This document shows, piece after piece, positions 24,444-34,183 of a stretch of 64,000 nucleotides of DNA; within the stretch, counting starts at the first letter, position 1, and every line of letters starts with the position of its first letter. The translations under genes were made by a program, and so were the position numbers. Source of the stretch: DASUCS01 sp041166385 (GTDB taxonomy: Bacteria > Actinomycetota > Acidimicrobiia > Acidimicrobiales > JACDCH01); NCBI GenBank assembly GCA_041166385.1, contig JBEEFW010000148.1, positions 1 through 64,000 on the forward strand, in the 5' to 3' direction. Below the pieces are notes generated by a model. It saw only the letters and a program-made list of their open reading frames with translations, was not told the origin of the DNA and did not search any database.

Positions 24444-26525
24444 GTGGCAGTGACGATCGACGATGCGCTGACGTATCGAGGTTTCTCGAAAGCGGAGCTC
24501 GTCGACGACTACCGCCTCGCGCTGGTGAGCCGGGCGCTCGACGACCGAGAGATCAGCCTGCAGAAGCAGAGCCGGGTCTTCTTCCAGATCTCCGGCGCGG
24601 GTCATGAGGCGCTCCTGCTGGCGCTGAGCCATTCGCTGCGCGCCGGCTACGACTGGTTCTTCCCGTACTACCGCGACCGGTCGCTCGTGCTCGGCCTCGG
24701 GGTCACGCCCCGCGAGATCTTGTTGCAGGCCGTCGGCTCAGCCGAAGACCCCGCGAGCGGCGGCCGGCAGATGCCGTGCCACTGGGGTCATCGCGAGAAG
24801 CACATCGTCACCCAGTCGTCGGCCACGGCGTCGCAGTGCCTGTCGGCGGTCGGCTGCGCCGAGGCGACGCGGTACATCCAGGGTCGCAACCTGCCCGGGT
24901 GCGACGCCAACGGCGACGAGATCACGTACGTGTCGCTGGGGGAGGGCTCGACGAGCGAAGGCGAGTTCTGGGAGTCGCTGAACACGGCGTGCCGGTTGCA
25001 CCTTCCCGTGCTCTACCTGGTGGCCGACAACGGCTACGCGATCTCGGTGCGCGCCGAAGACCAATCGCCCGCGCCGATCTCGGAGATGGTGCGCGGCTTT
25101 CGCGGCTTGGCGATCACGAAGATCGACGGTCGGGACTATTTCCAAGCGCGGCACTTCGGCGCACGCGCCGTCGCGCGGGTGCGTGCCGGGGAAGGCCCGG
25201 GCCTCATCCACGCCAAGGTCACGCGGCCGTACTCGCACTCCGCCGCGGACACGCAGTCGAAGTACCGCACGTCCGAAGACCTCGCGGACGAGGCCGCGCA
25301 CGATCCGATCCTCGTGCTCGAACACGAGCTCGTGAAGGGCGGCGTGATCACGCCCGACGACGTCGAGCGGATCCGCGACGACGCGAAGACCATCGTGATG
25401 ACCGCGGCGAAAGAAGCACTCGCGGCCGAGCGGCCCGATCCCGCGACGGTGCTCGACCACGTGTACGTGCGACCGCCGATCCCCGACGAGTCCGATCCCG
25501 GCAGCGATGGCGAGGTCGTGGCCTTCGGCGAATCGATTCGCCGGACGTTGCACGAGCTGATGGCCGCCGACGAGCGCATCCGGGTGTTCGGCGAAGACGT
25601 GGCCGACGCGCCGGAGGCGCTCATCGATCAAGTGGAAGGCAAAGGCGGCGTGTTCGGCACGACGGCCGGCCTGCAACGAACCTTCGGCATCGCCCGCTGC
25701 TTCAACACGCCGCTGGCCGAAGCGAACATCGTGGGCCGGGCGGTTGGGCAGGCCGTGCGCGGCCTTCGCCCGTGCCCGGAGATCCAGTTCTTCGACTACA
25801 TCTGGCCGGCGATGACGCAGATCAAGACGGAGGCGGCCACGATCCGCTGGCGGTCGAACGGCGCGTTCTCGTGTCCCGTCGTGCTGCGCGTCGCGATCGG
25901 TGGCTACCTCACGGGCGGCGCGATCTGGCACAGCCAGTGCGGCGAGTCGATCTTCGCGCACGTGCCCGGCCTCATCGTGATGTTCCCGTCGCGAGCGCGA
26001 GATGCGGCTGGCATGCTCCGGGCGGCGTTCCGGTGCGAAGACCCGGTGTTGTTCCTCGAGCACAAGCACCTGCTGCGGCAGGCGTACACGAAGGACCCCT
26101 ATCCCGGTCCCGACTACATCGTGCCCCTCGGCAAGGGGACGGTCGTCCAGGAGGGCGCGGATCTCACGATCGTCACGTACGGCGCGACGGTCGAACGCTC
26201 GCGTCAGGCCGCGGCGCAGCTCGGTGATGCGTCGGTCGAGATCATCGATCTTCGCTGCATCGTGCCGTGGGATCAGGAGCTCGTGGCCGAGTCGGTCGCC
26301 AAGACCGGCCGCGTGATGGTCGTGCACGAGGACATCCGCACCGGCGGTTTCGGTGGCGAAGTCGCGGCATGGATCGCGCAGGAGTGCTTCGCGGAACTGG
26401 ATGCACCGGTGGTGCGCATCGGAGCGCTCGACTGTCACGTGGCCTACGAGCCCAGGCTCGAAGACGCCATTCTCCCGCAAGCCGACGACATCGCCGCGAA
26501 GGCGAAGGAGCTTCTCGCCTACTAG
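24444..26525 (+). CDS. 2-oxoacid dehydrogenase E1, fused alpha-beta
   Basis: A 693-residue thiamine-diphosphate dehydrogenase E1 in which both subunits are one chain. The alpha part (residues ~1-340) has FQISGAGHEALLLAL and the TPP motif GEGSTSEGEFWESLN...VADNGYAIS. The beta part (~355-693) has GEDVADAPEAL, GGYLTGGAIWHSQ and EDIRTGGFGGEVAAW. It resembles branched-chain 2-oxoacid (2-oxoisovalerate) dehydrogenases. No E2 or E3 genes are next to it, so its partners must be elsewhere. GTG start. It converges with ilvA with a 4-nt overlap. Confidence 0.9.
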   Translation: MAVTIDDALTYRGFSKAELVDDYRLALVSRALDDREISLQKQSRVFFQISGAGHEALLLALSHSLRAGYDWFFPYYRDRSLVLGLGVTPREILLQAVGSAEDPASGGRQMPCHWGHREKHIVTQSSATASQCLSAVGCAEATRYIQGRNLPGCDANGDEITYVSLGEGSTSEGEFWESLNTACRLHLPVLYLVADNGYAISVRAEDQSPAPISEMVRGFRGLAITKIDGRDYFQARHFGARAVARVRAGEGPGLIHAKVTRPYSHSAADTQSKYRTSEDLADEAAHDPILVLEHELVKGGVITPDDVERIRDDAKTIVMTAAKEALAAERPDPATVLDHVYVRPPIPDESDPGSDGEVVAFGESIRRTLHELMAADERIRVFGEDVADAPEALIDQVEGKGGVFGTTAGLQRTFGIARCFNTPLAEANIVGRAVGQAVRGLRPCPEIQFFDYIWPAMTQIKTEAATIRWRSNGAFSCPVVLRVAIGGYLTGGAIWHSQCGESIFAHVPGLIVMFPSRARDAAGMLRAAFRCEDPVLFLEHKHLLRQAYTKDPYPGPDYIVPLGKGTVVQEGADLTIVTYGATVERSRQAAAQLGDASVEIIDLRCIVPWDQELVAESVAKTGRVMVVHEDIRTGGFGGEVAAWIAQECFAELDAPVVRIGALDCHVAYEPRLEDAILPQADDIAAKAKELLAY

Positions 26526-27754
26526 GTCGGCTCGGTGTCCATAGGGACGACGGACACGCGGTAGCCCCTGGCTTCGAGCGCGCGGACGAGTGTGTCGGCG
26601 TGCTCTCGATCCATCGTCTCGATCGCCAACTCGACCTCGGTGCTCCGGATCGGCGCCGATGCGAACAATCGCTGGTGATGCACCTCGACGATGTTGCCAC
26701 CCGCCTCGCCGACGACCGCGGTGAGGAGCGACAGCGAGCCCGGGCGGTCGTCGAGCCACACCCGCAACCGCGAGAGCCGGCCGTCGTGAACGAGGCCCCG
26801 CAGGATCACGGACGACAGCAGGCGCGGGTCGATGTTGCCGCCGGTGAGCACGACACCCACGGTCTTGCCTGCGAAGCGCTCGGGGTGCTCGATGACCGCC
26901 GCGAGTCCGGCGGCGCCGGCGCCCTCGGCGACCACCTTCTCGATCTCGAGGAAGTGGTTCACGCCGTCCTCGATGGAACGCTCGCTGACCATGAGCATCT
27001 GCGCGCCTGCCTCGGCGACGAGTGCGGATGTCAACGCACCCGCATGGGACACCGCGATGCCGTCGGCCATCGTCGGCCCGCCGGTCACTGGCCGATCGTC
27101 GTGGGCCAGCGCCCGCGCCATCGACGGATACCCCTCGGTCTGGGCCCCGAACAGCTCTACCTGCGGAGCGATCGCGCGGGCCACGACGCCGATACCGGCC
27201 AGGAGCCCGCCGCCGCCAACAGGCACGATCACCGCGTCGAGGTCCGGATGGTCGGCGAACAGTTCGAGCCCGACCGTCCCTTGCCCGGCGACGACGTGCG
27301 GGTCGTCGAACGGATGCACGAACGTGCGGTGCTCGCGTTCGACGAGGGCCTGGCAGTACGTCATCGCCTCGGCCACGCTTTCACCGTGCAGTTCGACGCG
27401 ACCGCCCAGCGCTCGAGTCCGTCCGACCTTCACGAACGGTGTCGTCTCCGGCATCACGATGGTGGCGTCGATGCCGAGGAGTCGCGCATGGCGCGCGACG
27501 GCTTGCGCGTGATTGCCAGCACTCACTGCGATCACACCGCGCGAGCGTTCGTCGTCGCTGAGGCTGAGAAGCTTGTTGCGTGCGCCGCGCTCCTTGAACG
27601 ACGCGACGAACTGGAGGTTCTCGAACTTGACGACCACGGTGCAGCCGAGCAGGTCCGACAAGGTCTGCGACACGCTGCTCGGCGTGCGTACGACGCTGCC
27701 GGCGATCGCGGCAGCGGCGGCTTCGACGTCGGCGAGGGTGACGGTCACGGTCAT
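26522..27754 (-). CDS. ilvA: Threonine ammonia-lyase with ACT domain
   Basis: A 410-residue PLP enzyme that deaminates threonine to 2-oxobutanoate. The PLP lysine is in VASFKERGARNK near residue 55, the phosphate-binding glycine loop is VPVGGGGLLAGIG, and the dehydratase core runs to about residue 325. A C-terminal ACT domain (~330-410, AVVGEAGGNIVEVHHQR) should bind a regulatory amino acid. The short single-ACT form suits the catabolic/TIGR01127-like group. ATG 27754 is the family N-terminus; it overlaps the upstream peptidase stop by 4 nt. Confidence 0.93.
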   Translation of the reverse strand: MTVTVTLADVEAAAAAIAGSVVRTPSSVSQTLSDLLGCTVVVKFENLQFVASFKERGARNKLLSLSDDERSRGVIAVSAGNHAQAVARHARLLGIDATIVMPETTPFVKVGRTRALGGRVELHGESVAEAMTYCQALVEREHRTFVHPFDDPHVVAGQGTVGLELFADHPDLDAVIVPVGGGGLLAGIGVVARAIAPQVELFGAQTEGYPSMARALAHDDRPVTGGPTMADGIAVSHAGALTSALVAEAGAQMLMVSERSIEDGVNHFLEIEKVVAEGAGAAGLAAVIEHPERFAGKTVGVVLTGGNIDPRLLSSVILRGLVHDGRLSRLRVWLDDRPGSLSLLTAVVGEAGGNIVEVHHQRLFASAPIRSTEVELAIETMDREHADTLVRALEARGYRVSVVPMDTEPT

Positions 27755-29157
27755 CGCCGCGCGTGCGCGTCGATGAGGTGGGCGACCGCCACCGTGACGT
27801 GCTGCGCCGTCGGCAGGTGCAGGAACTCGTTGGGCCCGTGGGCGTTCGTTCCCGGGCCGAGTACGCCGGTGATCACGAACTGCGCGTCGGGGAACGACTT
27901 GCCGAGCATCGCCATGAAGGGGATCGTGCCGCCTTCGCCGGTGGTGCGGGCGGGCGCGCCGTAGCCCGCGATCGATGCCTCGTCGATGGCCGTCGCCAAC
28001 CAGGGTGCGGTCGGCGGCGCGTTCCACCCGTCGGCGAGCTCGCGCACCACCGCCTCGATCGACGCACCGTAGGGAGGGTCGGCGCTCAGTACCTCGATGA
28101 GCGCGTCGCGGGCGCGCTCGGAATCGCACGTCGGTGGCAGCCGAAACGAGAGCTGGGCGCGTGTGAAGGGTCGCAACACGTTGCCGCCATCAGCGACCGA
28201 GGGCACCCCATCGATGCCGATGAGTTCCATCGTTGGCTGCCACGTCTTGGCGATCATCTGGGCGACCGGATCGTCGACCGTCGCACTCGCGCCCGACACG
28301 AACGGGAACCGTTCAGAGATGTCGGTGCCGAGTTCGCTCGACGTCTGCGCAAGCTCCTTCTCGCGATCGACCGGCATCTCCACGTGCAGCTCCGGCACGA
28401 GGATCTCGCCGGTGGTCTCGTCCTCGACACGCGTCAGCAGTGAGCGCAGGATGCGGAACGTCGACGGCACGACACCGCCGGCCGCGCCCGAGTGAACGCC
28501 TTCGTCGAGCACCCGTACTGTGAGGGTGAGAGCAAGAAGTCCACGCAGCGATGTGGTCAACCAGAGACGGTCCCAGGTCGGGCAGCCCGAATCGAGGCAG
28601 ACGACGAGGTCGGGACTTCCGACGCGATCGGCGAGCGCCTCCATGTACGCGGGCAGGTCGGGGCTCCCGGACTCCTCGCTGGCTTCGATGACGACGATGA
28701 GCCGCGCGTGCGCCCCCCCTGACGCCTGAACCGCCTCGATAGCAGTCATGGCCGCGAACGCGGCGTAGCCGTCGTCTCCCGCGCCGCGCCCGTAGAGGCG
28801 GTCGCCTTCCAGCACCGGCTCCCACGGTCCGAGCCCTTCGCGCCATCCGGACATCTCCGGCTGCTTGTCGACGTGGCCGTACAGCAGCACGGTGCCGTCG
28901 GCCGTACCGGGAACCTCGGCGAGGATCACGGGCGTGCGGCCTTCCAGCTGCTCCACCGACACACGCAGTCCTTCGATCGGGCGCGCCGCCATCCACGAGC
29001 TGACGAGGTCGACGGCCCGGGCCATGTGCCCGTTCTCGGCCCACTGCTGATCGAACGACGGGGACCGGTTCGGGATGCGGATGTACTCGGTGATGGCCGG
29101 GAGTGCATCGTTCGTCCACACACGGGCCACGCGATCGACAACACTCGCGGCGTCCAT
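27751..29157 (-). CDS. M20 family dipeptidase
   Basis: A 468-residue zinc metallopeptidase of the M20/M25/M40 family. It has YGHVDKQPEMSGW (metal His/Asp), YGRGAGDDGYAAF (bridging Asp), VVIEASEESGSPDLPAY (catalytic Glu pair) and the dimerisation domain after residue ~200. It is probably a cytoplasmic dipeptidase. ATG 29157 has a TAAGTT box 7 nt upstream. The following ilvA gene overlaps by 4 nt, so the two are one operon and may feed amino acids into catabolism. Confidence 0.9.
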   Translation of the reverse strand: MDAASVVDRVARVWTNDALPAITEYIRIPNRSPSFDQQWAENGHMARAVDLVSSWMAARPIEGLRVSVEQLEGRTPVILAEVPGTADGTVLLYGHVDKQPEMSGWREGLGPWEPVLEGDRLYGRGAGDDGYAAFAAMTAIEAVQASGGAHARLIVVIEASEESGSPDLPAYMEALADRVGSPDLVVCLDSGCPTWDRLWLTTSLRGLLALTLTVRVLDEGVHSGAAGGVVPSTFRILRSLLTRVEDETTGEILVPELHVEMPVDREKELAQTSSELGTDISERFPFVSGASATVDDPVAQMIAKTWQPTMELIGIDGVPSVADGGNVLRPFTRAQLSFRLPPTCDSERARDALIEVLSADPPYGASIEAVVRELADGWNAPPTAPWLATAIDEASIAGYGAPARTTGEGGTIPFMAMLGKSFPDAQFVITGVLGPGTNAHGPNEFLHLPTAQHVTVAVAHLIDAHARR

Positions 29158-29164
29158 GGGCGTC

Positions 29165-29170
29165 AACTTA
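29165..29170 (-). promoter_or_regulatory. -10 box, leaderless promoter of M20 gene
   Basis: On the minus strand TAAGTT ends 7 nt before ATG 29157. It matches the TANNNT leaderless pattern seen at several other genes here. Confidence 0.45.
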
Positions 29171-29184
29171 GGGGCTACGGATTG

Positions 29185-30057
29185 ATGGGGCGGATCGTGG
29201 TGGTCGGCAGTTTGAATGTCGATCACACCATCAGCGTCGAGCGGTTTCCCGAGATCGGGGAGACGATCATTGCGACCGGTTTGGCCAGCGACCTCGGCGG
29301 CAAGGGTTTCAACCAGGCGGTCACAGCCGCCCGCATGGGGGCCGATGTCGTGATGGTCGGGTGCGTCGGCGCGGACACGGATGGCGATCGGCTGCTGCAG
29401 GCGCTCAGCGACGAGCGCATCGATGCGGGGTTCGTGCGGCGCAACGCGGCGCTCCCCACCGGGCGTGCGCACATCACGGTCGACGTCGAAGGCCGCAACT
29501 CGATCGTGGTCGCTCCCGGTGCCAACGCGAGCACGTCATTCCCGTCAGCCGCACTCGAAGGCGCAGACGTCCTGCTCGCACAGCTCGAGTGTCCGCTCGA
29601 CGTCGTGACCGCCGCCATGTCTGCGGCGCACTCCGCCGGGGTGAAGACGATCTTGAATCCCGCACCGGCGCGCGCCCTCACGGACGAGCTGCTGCGTCTG
29701 GTCGACTGTCTCGTGGCCAACGAGACCGAGGCGGACAGCGTCGGGCAGGTGTCGTATCACGGCATCGCGGTGATCACCGGGGGCGAGCGCGGGGCACTCG
29801 TGCTCGTTCCGGGCCGCGAGTCGCGCCGGATACCAGCACTCGCGGTTCCGGTCGTCGACACGACCGCGGCGGGCGATGCCTTCTGTGGTGCGTTCGCGGC
29901 CGCGCTCGCGGGTGGCGGGAAGCTCGGCCAAGCCCTTCAGCGGGCGACGGCTGCGGGCGCGTGTGCCGTCACGCGTCCCGGCGCGTTCAGTTCGCTGCCC
30001 TCCTCAGTCGAGGTCGACCGTCTGCTGGCTCAGTCGAGGAGCGAGGCCCAGAGCTGA
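29185..30057 (+). CDS. Ribokinase / PfkB-family sugar kinase
   Basis: A 290-residue PfkB-family kinase. It has IVVVGSLNVDHTISV at the N-terminus, the substrate-binding GGKGFNQAVTAARMGADV (ribokinase type), and the catalytic VVDTTAAGDAFCGAFAAAL with the base Asp near residue 235. The layout fits ribokinase, which makes ribose 5-phosphate, but a related sugar cannot be excluded. ATG 29185 is the start used by ribokinases (MxxIVVVGSxNxD). The 3' end overlaps the convergent esterase gene by 28 bp. Confidence 0.9.
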   Translation: MGRIVVVGSLNVDHTISVERFPEIGETIIATGLASDLGGKGFNQAVTAARMGADVVMVGCVGADTDGDRLLQALSDERIDAGFVRRNAALPTGRAHITVDVEGRNSIVVAPGANASTSFPSAALEGADVLLAQLECPLDVVTAAMSAAHSAGVKTILNPAPARALTDELLRLVDCLVANETEADSVGQVSYHGIAVITGGERGALVLVPGRESRRIPALAVPVVDTTAAGDAFCGAFAAALAGGGKLGQALQRATAAGACAVTRPGAFSSLPSSVEVDRLLAQSRSEAQS

Positions 30058-31535
30058 CGGTCGGCCGAACCCGGGTCGTCCAGCACGTCCCGGGTGATGC
30101 CCAGCTCCATCACGGCTCGGTGGTCGGCGGAGTAGCGCGGCCATTCCGGGATGCCGTCGTGCTGCGGGGTACCGTTGTGTGCCATCGCCAGCCAGGAGCG
30201 TGACGTCGCGGTGGCGAGCGCGTGCGTGTCGTCGGTGAGCCCGCCGAGGAGCACGTCGACGCCACGGCGATCGAGGTTGTCGAAGGCGAACGGCACATCG
30301 ATCGCATGACACGCGCCGAGCGCGCCGTTGAAGGCGGTCGACTTGTACGTGAACAAGTACGCGTACGTGTCGGGCTGGTTGATCGACTGCGCCTCGGCGA
30401 GTCGCGTCGCCGGAATGCGGAAGATCCAGTCGGTGGCGAAGTCGCACCACAGGTCGTCGGCCGAGGCGCCTGGCCGCGTCTCGCGGTACGAGTCGATCAC
30501 CTCGGCGGCACGATCTTGACCCACGACTCGAGCAACGCGTCCCGACAGACGCTCCTCGGCCATCGGGCCCTGGGCGCGTTCCATGAGGCTGAACAGTTTG
30601 TATTCCTCGCTGGTCGTTCCGATCAGCACGTGCACGTTGGCCGCCGAGCCGTCGCGAACGGCCTCGCGTGGATGCTTCGGCAGCACGACACCGTCGATGA
30701 TGGGAGAGAACGGAAGCCGCAGTTCGCCGGTCGCCGCCAACTTCAGCGTGACCGCATCCTGCGACGCCAGGAGCTGTTCGACGGGGAGCTCCAGCAATGC
30801 GTCGGCGCTCGAAGGGTTGAGGGCGAGGTCGGCCAGCATCGCGGTCGTGACCTGCCCGGCGCCGCTCACGTCCTTCACCGCGTCGGCCGCTCCGCTCTGC
30901 GGGATCGCGTTGCGGATCAGCGGCGCGACACCGGGGACGCCGAGCAGCGTCGCAATGCTCATACCTCCCGCCGACTCGCCGAACAGCGTGATGTTGTCTG
31001 GATCGCCACCGAACGATGCGATGTTGTCGCGCACCCAGTTGATCGCCGCGACCTGGTCGCGGATCCCGTTGTTTCCCGATCCCTCGAACCCAGTCCCGAG
31101 CACCTCGTCGAGCTGCAGGAAGCCAAAGGCACCAAGCCGGTAGTTGATGGTGACGACCACGACATCGCCGCGGCTCGCGAGGTTCGTGCCGCTGTACCAG
31201 GGGATCGACCCGGCACCGGCGGTGAAGGCACCGCCGTGGATCCACACCATCACCGGCCGGGCGCGGTCGTCGGCTGCCGGCGTGAACACGTTGAGGAACA
31301 ACGCGTCTTCGACCATCGGCGTCGCGTCGGACTTGCCGAGCATCGACTCGAGCCCGGAAGGGTTCTGCGGCAGGATCGGACCGAACGAGGTGGCGTCGTA
31401 CACGTCGTGCCACGGCTCGACCGGCTGCGGCGGTTGGAATCGCTTGGCCGTCGCGAAGCGGATACCGCGGAACTGCAGCACGCCGTCCTTCTCGAGGCCC
31501 TGGACCTTGCCGGCGGTGGTGGAGGCGATCGTCAT
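30030..31535 (-). CDS. Type B carboxylesterase/lipase
   Basis: A 501-residue carboxylesterase family protein. It has FRGIRFATAKRF near the N-terminus, VMVWIHGGAFTAGAG (oxyanion hole), and the nucleophile Ser in LFGESAGGMSIATLL near residue 192. The charge-relay His probably lies in CHAIDVPF. No signal peptide is seen, so it should be cytoplasmic. Substrates of this family are carboxylic esters, not predictable here. ATG 31535 is at the usual N-terminus. The gene lies 35 nt downstream of the acyl-CoA dehydrogenase stop. Confidence 0.9.
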   Translation of the reverse strand: MTIASTTAGKVQGLEKDGVLQFRGIRFATAKRFQPPQPVEPWHDVYDATSFGPILPQNPSGLESMLGKSDATPMVEDALFLNVFTPAADDRARPVMVWIHGGAFTAGAGSIPWYSGTNLASRGDVVVVTINYRLGAFGFLQLDEVLGTGFEGSGNNGIRDQVAAINWVRDNIASFGGDPDNITLFGESAGGMSIATLLGVPGVAPLIRNAIPQSGAADAVKDVSGAGQVTTAMLADLALNPSSADALLELPVEQLLASQDAVTLKLAATGELRLPFSPIIDGVVLPKHPREAVRDGSAANVHVLIGTTSEEYKLFSLMERAQGPMAEERLSGRVARVVGQDRAAEVIDSYRETRPGASADDLWCDFATDWIFRIPATRLAEAQSINQPDTYAYLFTYKSTAFNGALGACHAIDVPFAFDNLDRRGVDVLLGGLTDDTHALATATSRSWLAMAHNGTPQHDGIPEWPRYSADHRAVMELGITRDVLDDPGSADRQLWASLLD

Positions 31536-31570
31536 GGGCGCCAAACGTAACTTGACTGTCGGGTCAGGAC

Positions 31571-32695
31571 CTAGCGCGGGAGGCCGAGCACCCGTTCGCC
31601 GAGGATGTTGCGCAGGATCTGGGCGGTGCCGCCCATGATCGTGTAGGCGGGCGCGTAACAGACAGCGCGCGCCGCCCGGCCGCCGAGCCCGTGATCCGGA
31701 CCCCACAACAACGCGTGCGGACCGAGCACCTCCGCACAGAACGACGCCAGCCGTTGCTCGAACTCGGTGCCGAACGTCTTGGTGGCCGCGGAGAACCCCG
31801 CAGGCGCTTGTCGCAGGGTTTCGCGCAGCACGAGCAGCCGGCCGATCCGATAACTCGTCTCGATCGCCGCGACACGCTGCCGGGTCACCAGATCGCTCCG
31901 GTCGACGAGCCCTGACGCCATGACGTCGCGGTACAGCGCGTAGTTCGACACCAGCCGGTCGATGCCGCCGCGCTCGTGCTCGAGCTGACGCATGAGCTGA
32001 CGGAAGCTGTTGTTCTCCTCGCCGACCAGATGGTCCGCGGGAACGCGCACGTTCTCGAACGTCACCTCGCAGAAGTGGCGGCTCGACGTCATGTCATGGA
32101 TGGGGCTCACGGTGATGCCCGGGGAGTGCATGTCGACGATGAGCTCGGACAACCCCGCATGCTTCGGCGCGTTGGGGTCCGTGCGGGCGACGAGATAACA
32201 CCAGTCGGAGTAGACGGCGCCGCTGGTCCAGACCTTCTGGCCGTCGACGATCCACGAGTCGCCGTCGCGGACCGCGCGTGTCCGCAGGGAGGCAACGTCG
32301 CTGCCGGCGTCGGGCTCGCTCATGCCGATGCACCACATCGATTCGCCGGCGACGATGTCGGGTAGCCATCGGCGCCGCTGCTCGGGTGTCCCGAATTGCA
32401 GGAGCGTCGGTCCCATCTGACGGTCGGCGAACCAGCTGGCCGCGACCGGCGCACCGTTGGCGATCAAGGCCTCGAACACGACGAAGCGCTCGAGGACGGT
32501 GCGGCCGTGGCCGCCCTCGTCGACAGGCCAGGTCATGCCGAGCCAGCCGCGGGTCCCGAGCTCCTTGGCGAACGCCGCGTCGTGGCCGACGATCCACGAG
32601 TCTTCGAGGAAGTCGCGCGCCGCTGCGGCCTTCAACGCGACCTCGGTGGCTTCCTCTTGGAGCGCGCGCAACTCGTCGGGCAGGGCGAAGTCCAT
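31571..32695 (-). CDS. Acyl-CoA dehydrogenase
   Basis: A 374-residue flavin acyl-CoA dehydrogenase. It has MCIGMSEPDAGSDVAS-like block (WCIGMSEPDAGSDVAS), WIVDGQKVWTSGA for FAD/substrate binding, and the C-terminal YTIMGGTAQILRNILGER. It catalyses alpha,beta-desaturation of an acyl-CoA; the chain type is unknown. It probably passes electrons to ETF, which is not in the window. Divergent from the GNAT gene with only 21 nt between starts. Confidence 0.92.
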   Translation of the reverse strand: MDFALPDELRALQEEATEVALKAAAARDFLEDSWIVGHDAAFAKELGTRGWLGMTWPVDEGGHGRTVLERFVVFEALIANGAPVAASWFADRQMGPTLLQFGTPEQRRRWLPDIVAGESMWCIGMSEPDAGSDVASLRTRAVRDGDSWIVDGQKVWTSGAVYSDWCYLVARTDPNAPKHAGLSELIVDMHSPGITVSPIHDMTSSRHFCEVTFENVRVPADHLVGEENNSFRQLMRQLEHERGGIDRLVSNYALYRDVMASGLVDRSDLVTRQRVAAIETSYRIGRLLVLRETLRQAPAGFSAATKTFGTEFEQRLASFCAEVLGPHALLWGPDHGLGGRAARAVCYAPAYTIMGGTAQILRNILGERVLGLPR

Positions 32696-32716
32696 CGGCG
32701 TGCCACTCTAGAACGC

Positions 32717-33211
32717 GTGGTGATCCGCCCGATCGAACCGGACGAGTATGCGCGCCTCGGTGCCTTGACCCTCGATGCGTACACCACGCTCGACGGGCAT
32801 GTGCACGAGCCGGACTACGAGGAAGAGCTCGCCGATGTGCGATCTCGCGCCGAGGCGCGGTCGACCGATGTGTTGGTGGCCGTTGACGACGACGGACGGC
32901 TCCTCGGCGGCGTGACGTACGTCGCGGATGGTGACTCGCCGTACGCCGAGTACGGGCTGGTCGGTGTGGCATCGATCCGCATGCTGGCTGTCGATCGGAG
33001 CGCGCAGCGATCCGGTGCGGGTGTCGCGCTCGTACGCGCGTGCATCGACCGCGCCAAGGCCGCGGGGCGGACGGACCTGGTGTTGCACTCGACACCGTGG
33101 ATGACTGGCGCACATGCGCTCTACGCAAAGCTCGGCTTCGAGCGCGACGAGTCACTCGACTGGGACGTGAATCCCTCCGTGCAACTGCTGGGCTTCCGCC
33201 TCGCGCTGTAA
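32717..33211 (+). CDS. GNAT family N-acetyltransferase
   Basis: About 164 residues. It has VIRPIEPDEYARLG at the start, the acetyl-CoA-binding motif MLAVDRSAQRSGAGVALVRA, and the C-terminal HALYAKLGFERDES. These are hallmarks of GNAT acetyltransferases; the acceptor is unknown. Two adjacent GTG codons (32717, 32720) can start it. The gene is monocistronic and divergent from the acyl-CoA dehydrogenase. Confidence 0.87.
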   Translation: MVIRPIEPDEYARLGALTLDAYTTLDGHVHEPDYEEELADVRSRAEARSTDVLVAVDDDGRLLGGVTYVADGDSPYAEYGLVGVASIRMLAVDRSAQRSGAGVALVRACIDRAKAAGRTDLVLHSTPWMTGAHALYAKLGFERDESLDWDVNPSVQLLGFRLAL

Positions 33212-33234
33212 CGATCGGTAGCCGCCGTCACCGA

Positions 33235-34173
33235 CTAGTTGAGCACCACGATCTTGCCGAGCTTGCCGCCGGCGGCGAAGTGTTCGTAGGCCTTCGCCGC
33301 CTCGGGCATCGAGTAGGTGGCGGCCACCGGCACCTTGACAGTGCCGCGTTCGACGTGCGGGAGCACGTGCGCCTCCACGAGCTGCGCGGCCAACGCCTTC
33401 TGCTCGAGTGGGCGAGCGCGCAGTGTCGATCCGTGGATGCGGCCGCGCTTGCCCATCAGCGCGTGGAGGTTCAGCTCGGCGGCCGCGCCGCCGCCGGTGC
33501 CGATCACGGCGATCCGTCCACCGGTGGCCAGGGATTCGACGTCGCCTGGCAGGTTCGGCGCACCGATCAGCTCGAGGATCACGTCGTACGGGCCGTGGGC
33601 CACGAAGTCCTCAGGGGCGACGACCTCCGCGCCGAATGCTGACACCGACGCACGAAGGCCGGCGTTGCGCACGGTTGCGATCACGCTCGCGCCCGCGGCG
33701 AGGGCGAGTTGCACGCCGGCGATGCCCACCCCTCCCGCGGCGCCGTGCACGCACGTCCGCTCGCCGAGCGACAGACCGCACTGCGTGAACAGCGCGTCGT
33801 GCGCGGTCGTGAAGGCTTCCGGAAAGCCGCCGGCTTCGGGCCACTCCATCCGGTCCGGCACCTGAATGGCAGTGCGTTCGTGCACGACCGCGAGCTCGGC
33901 CTGCGCTCCGCCACCCACGATGGCCATCACGCGATCGCCGACTGCGAAGCGATACACGCCGTCACCAATGCCGACGACCTCGCCGGCGAGCTCCATGCCG
34001 GGGATGTCCTGCGGATTGCCGGGGGGCGCCGGATAGAAACCGGCCACCTGCATCAGGTCCGCATTGTTGAGTCCGGCGGCGTGGACGCGGACGAGCAGTT
34101 CACCTTTCCCGGGTACAGGATCCGGGTGTTCCCGCCACTCGAGCGCGCCGTCGACGATCGTGACGGCGTGCAC
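33235..34173 (-). CDS. Zinc-type / quinone oxidoreductase (MDR family)
   Basis: A 312-residue medium-chain dehydrogenase/reductase of the quinone-oxidoreductase type. It has VRVHAAGLNNADLMQVAG, IPGMELAGEVVGIG and the NADPH-binding GAAGGVGIAGVQLALAAGA. The structural-zinc cysteines are absent, as expected for this subgroup. It probably reduces quinones or enone-like substrates. GTG 34173 starts 10 nt after the citrate synthase stop and gives the correct family N-terminus, so the two are likely co-transcribed. Confidence 0.88.
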   Translation of the reverse strand: MHAVTIVDGALEWREHPDPVPGKGELLVRVHAAGLNNADLMQVAGFYPAPPGNPQDIPGMELAGEVVGIGDGVYRFAVGDRVMAIVGGGAQAELAVVHERTAIQVPDRMEWPEAGGFPEAFTTAHDALFTQCGLSLGERTCVHGAAGGVGIAGVQLALAAGASVIATVRNAGLRASVSAFGAEVVAPEDFVAHGPYDVILELIGAPNLPGDVESLATGGRIAVIGTGGGAAAELNLHALMGKRGRIHGSTLRARPLEQKALAAQLVEAHVLPHVERGTVKVPVAATYSMPEAAKAYEHFAAGGKLGKIVVLN

Positions 34174-34183
34174 CGGAATGGAT

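Noticed and set aside
24738..26759. 673-codon open frame antisense to the fused E1 gene
   Set aside because: It is Arg/His-rich without recognisable motifs, and the sense strand encodes a clear enzyme.
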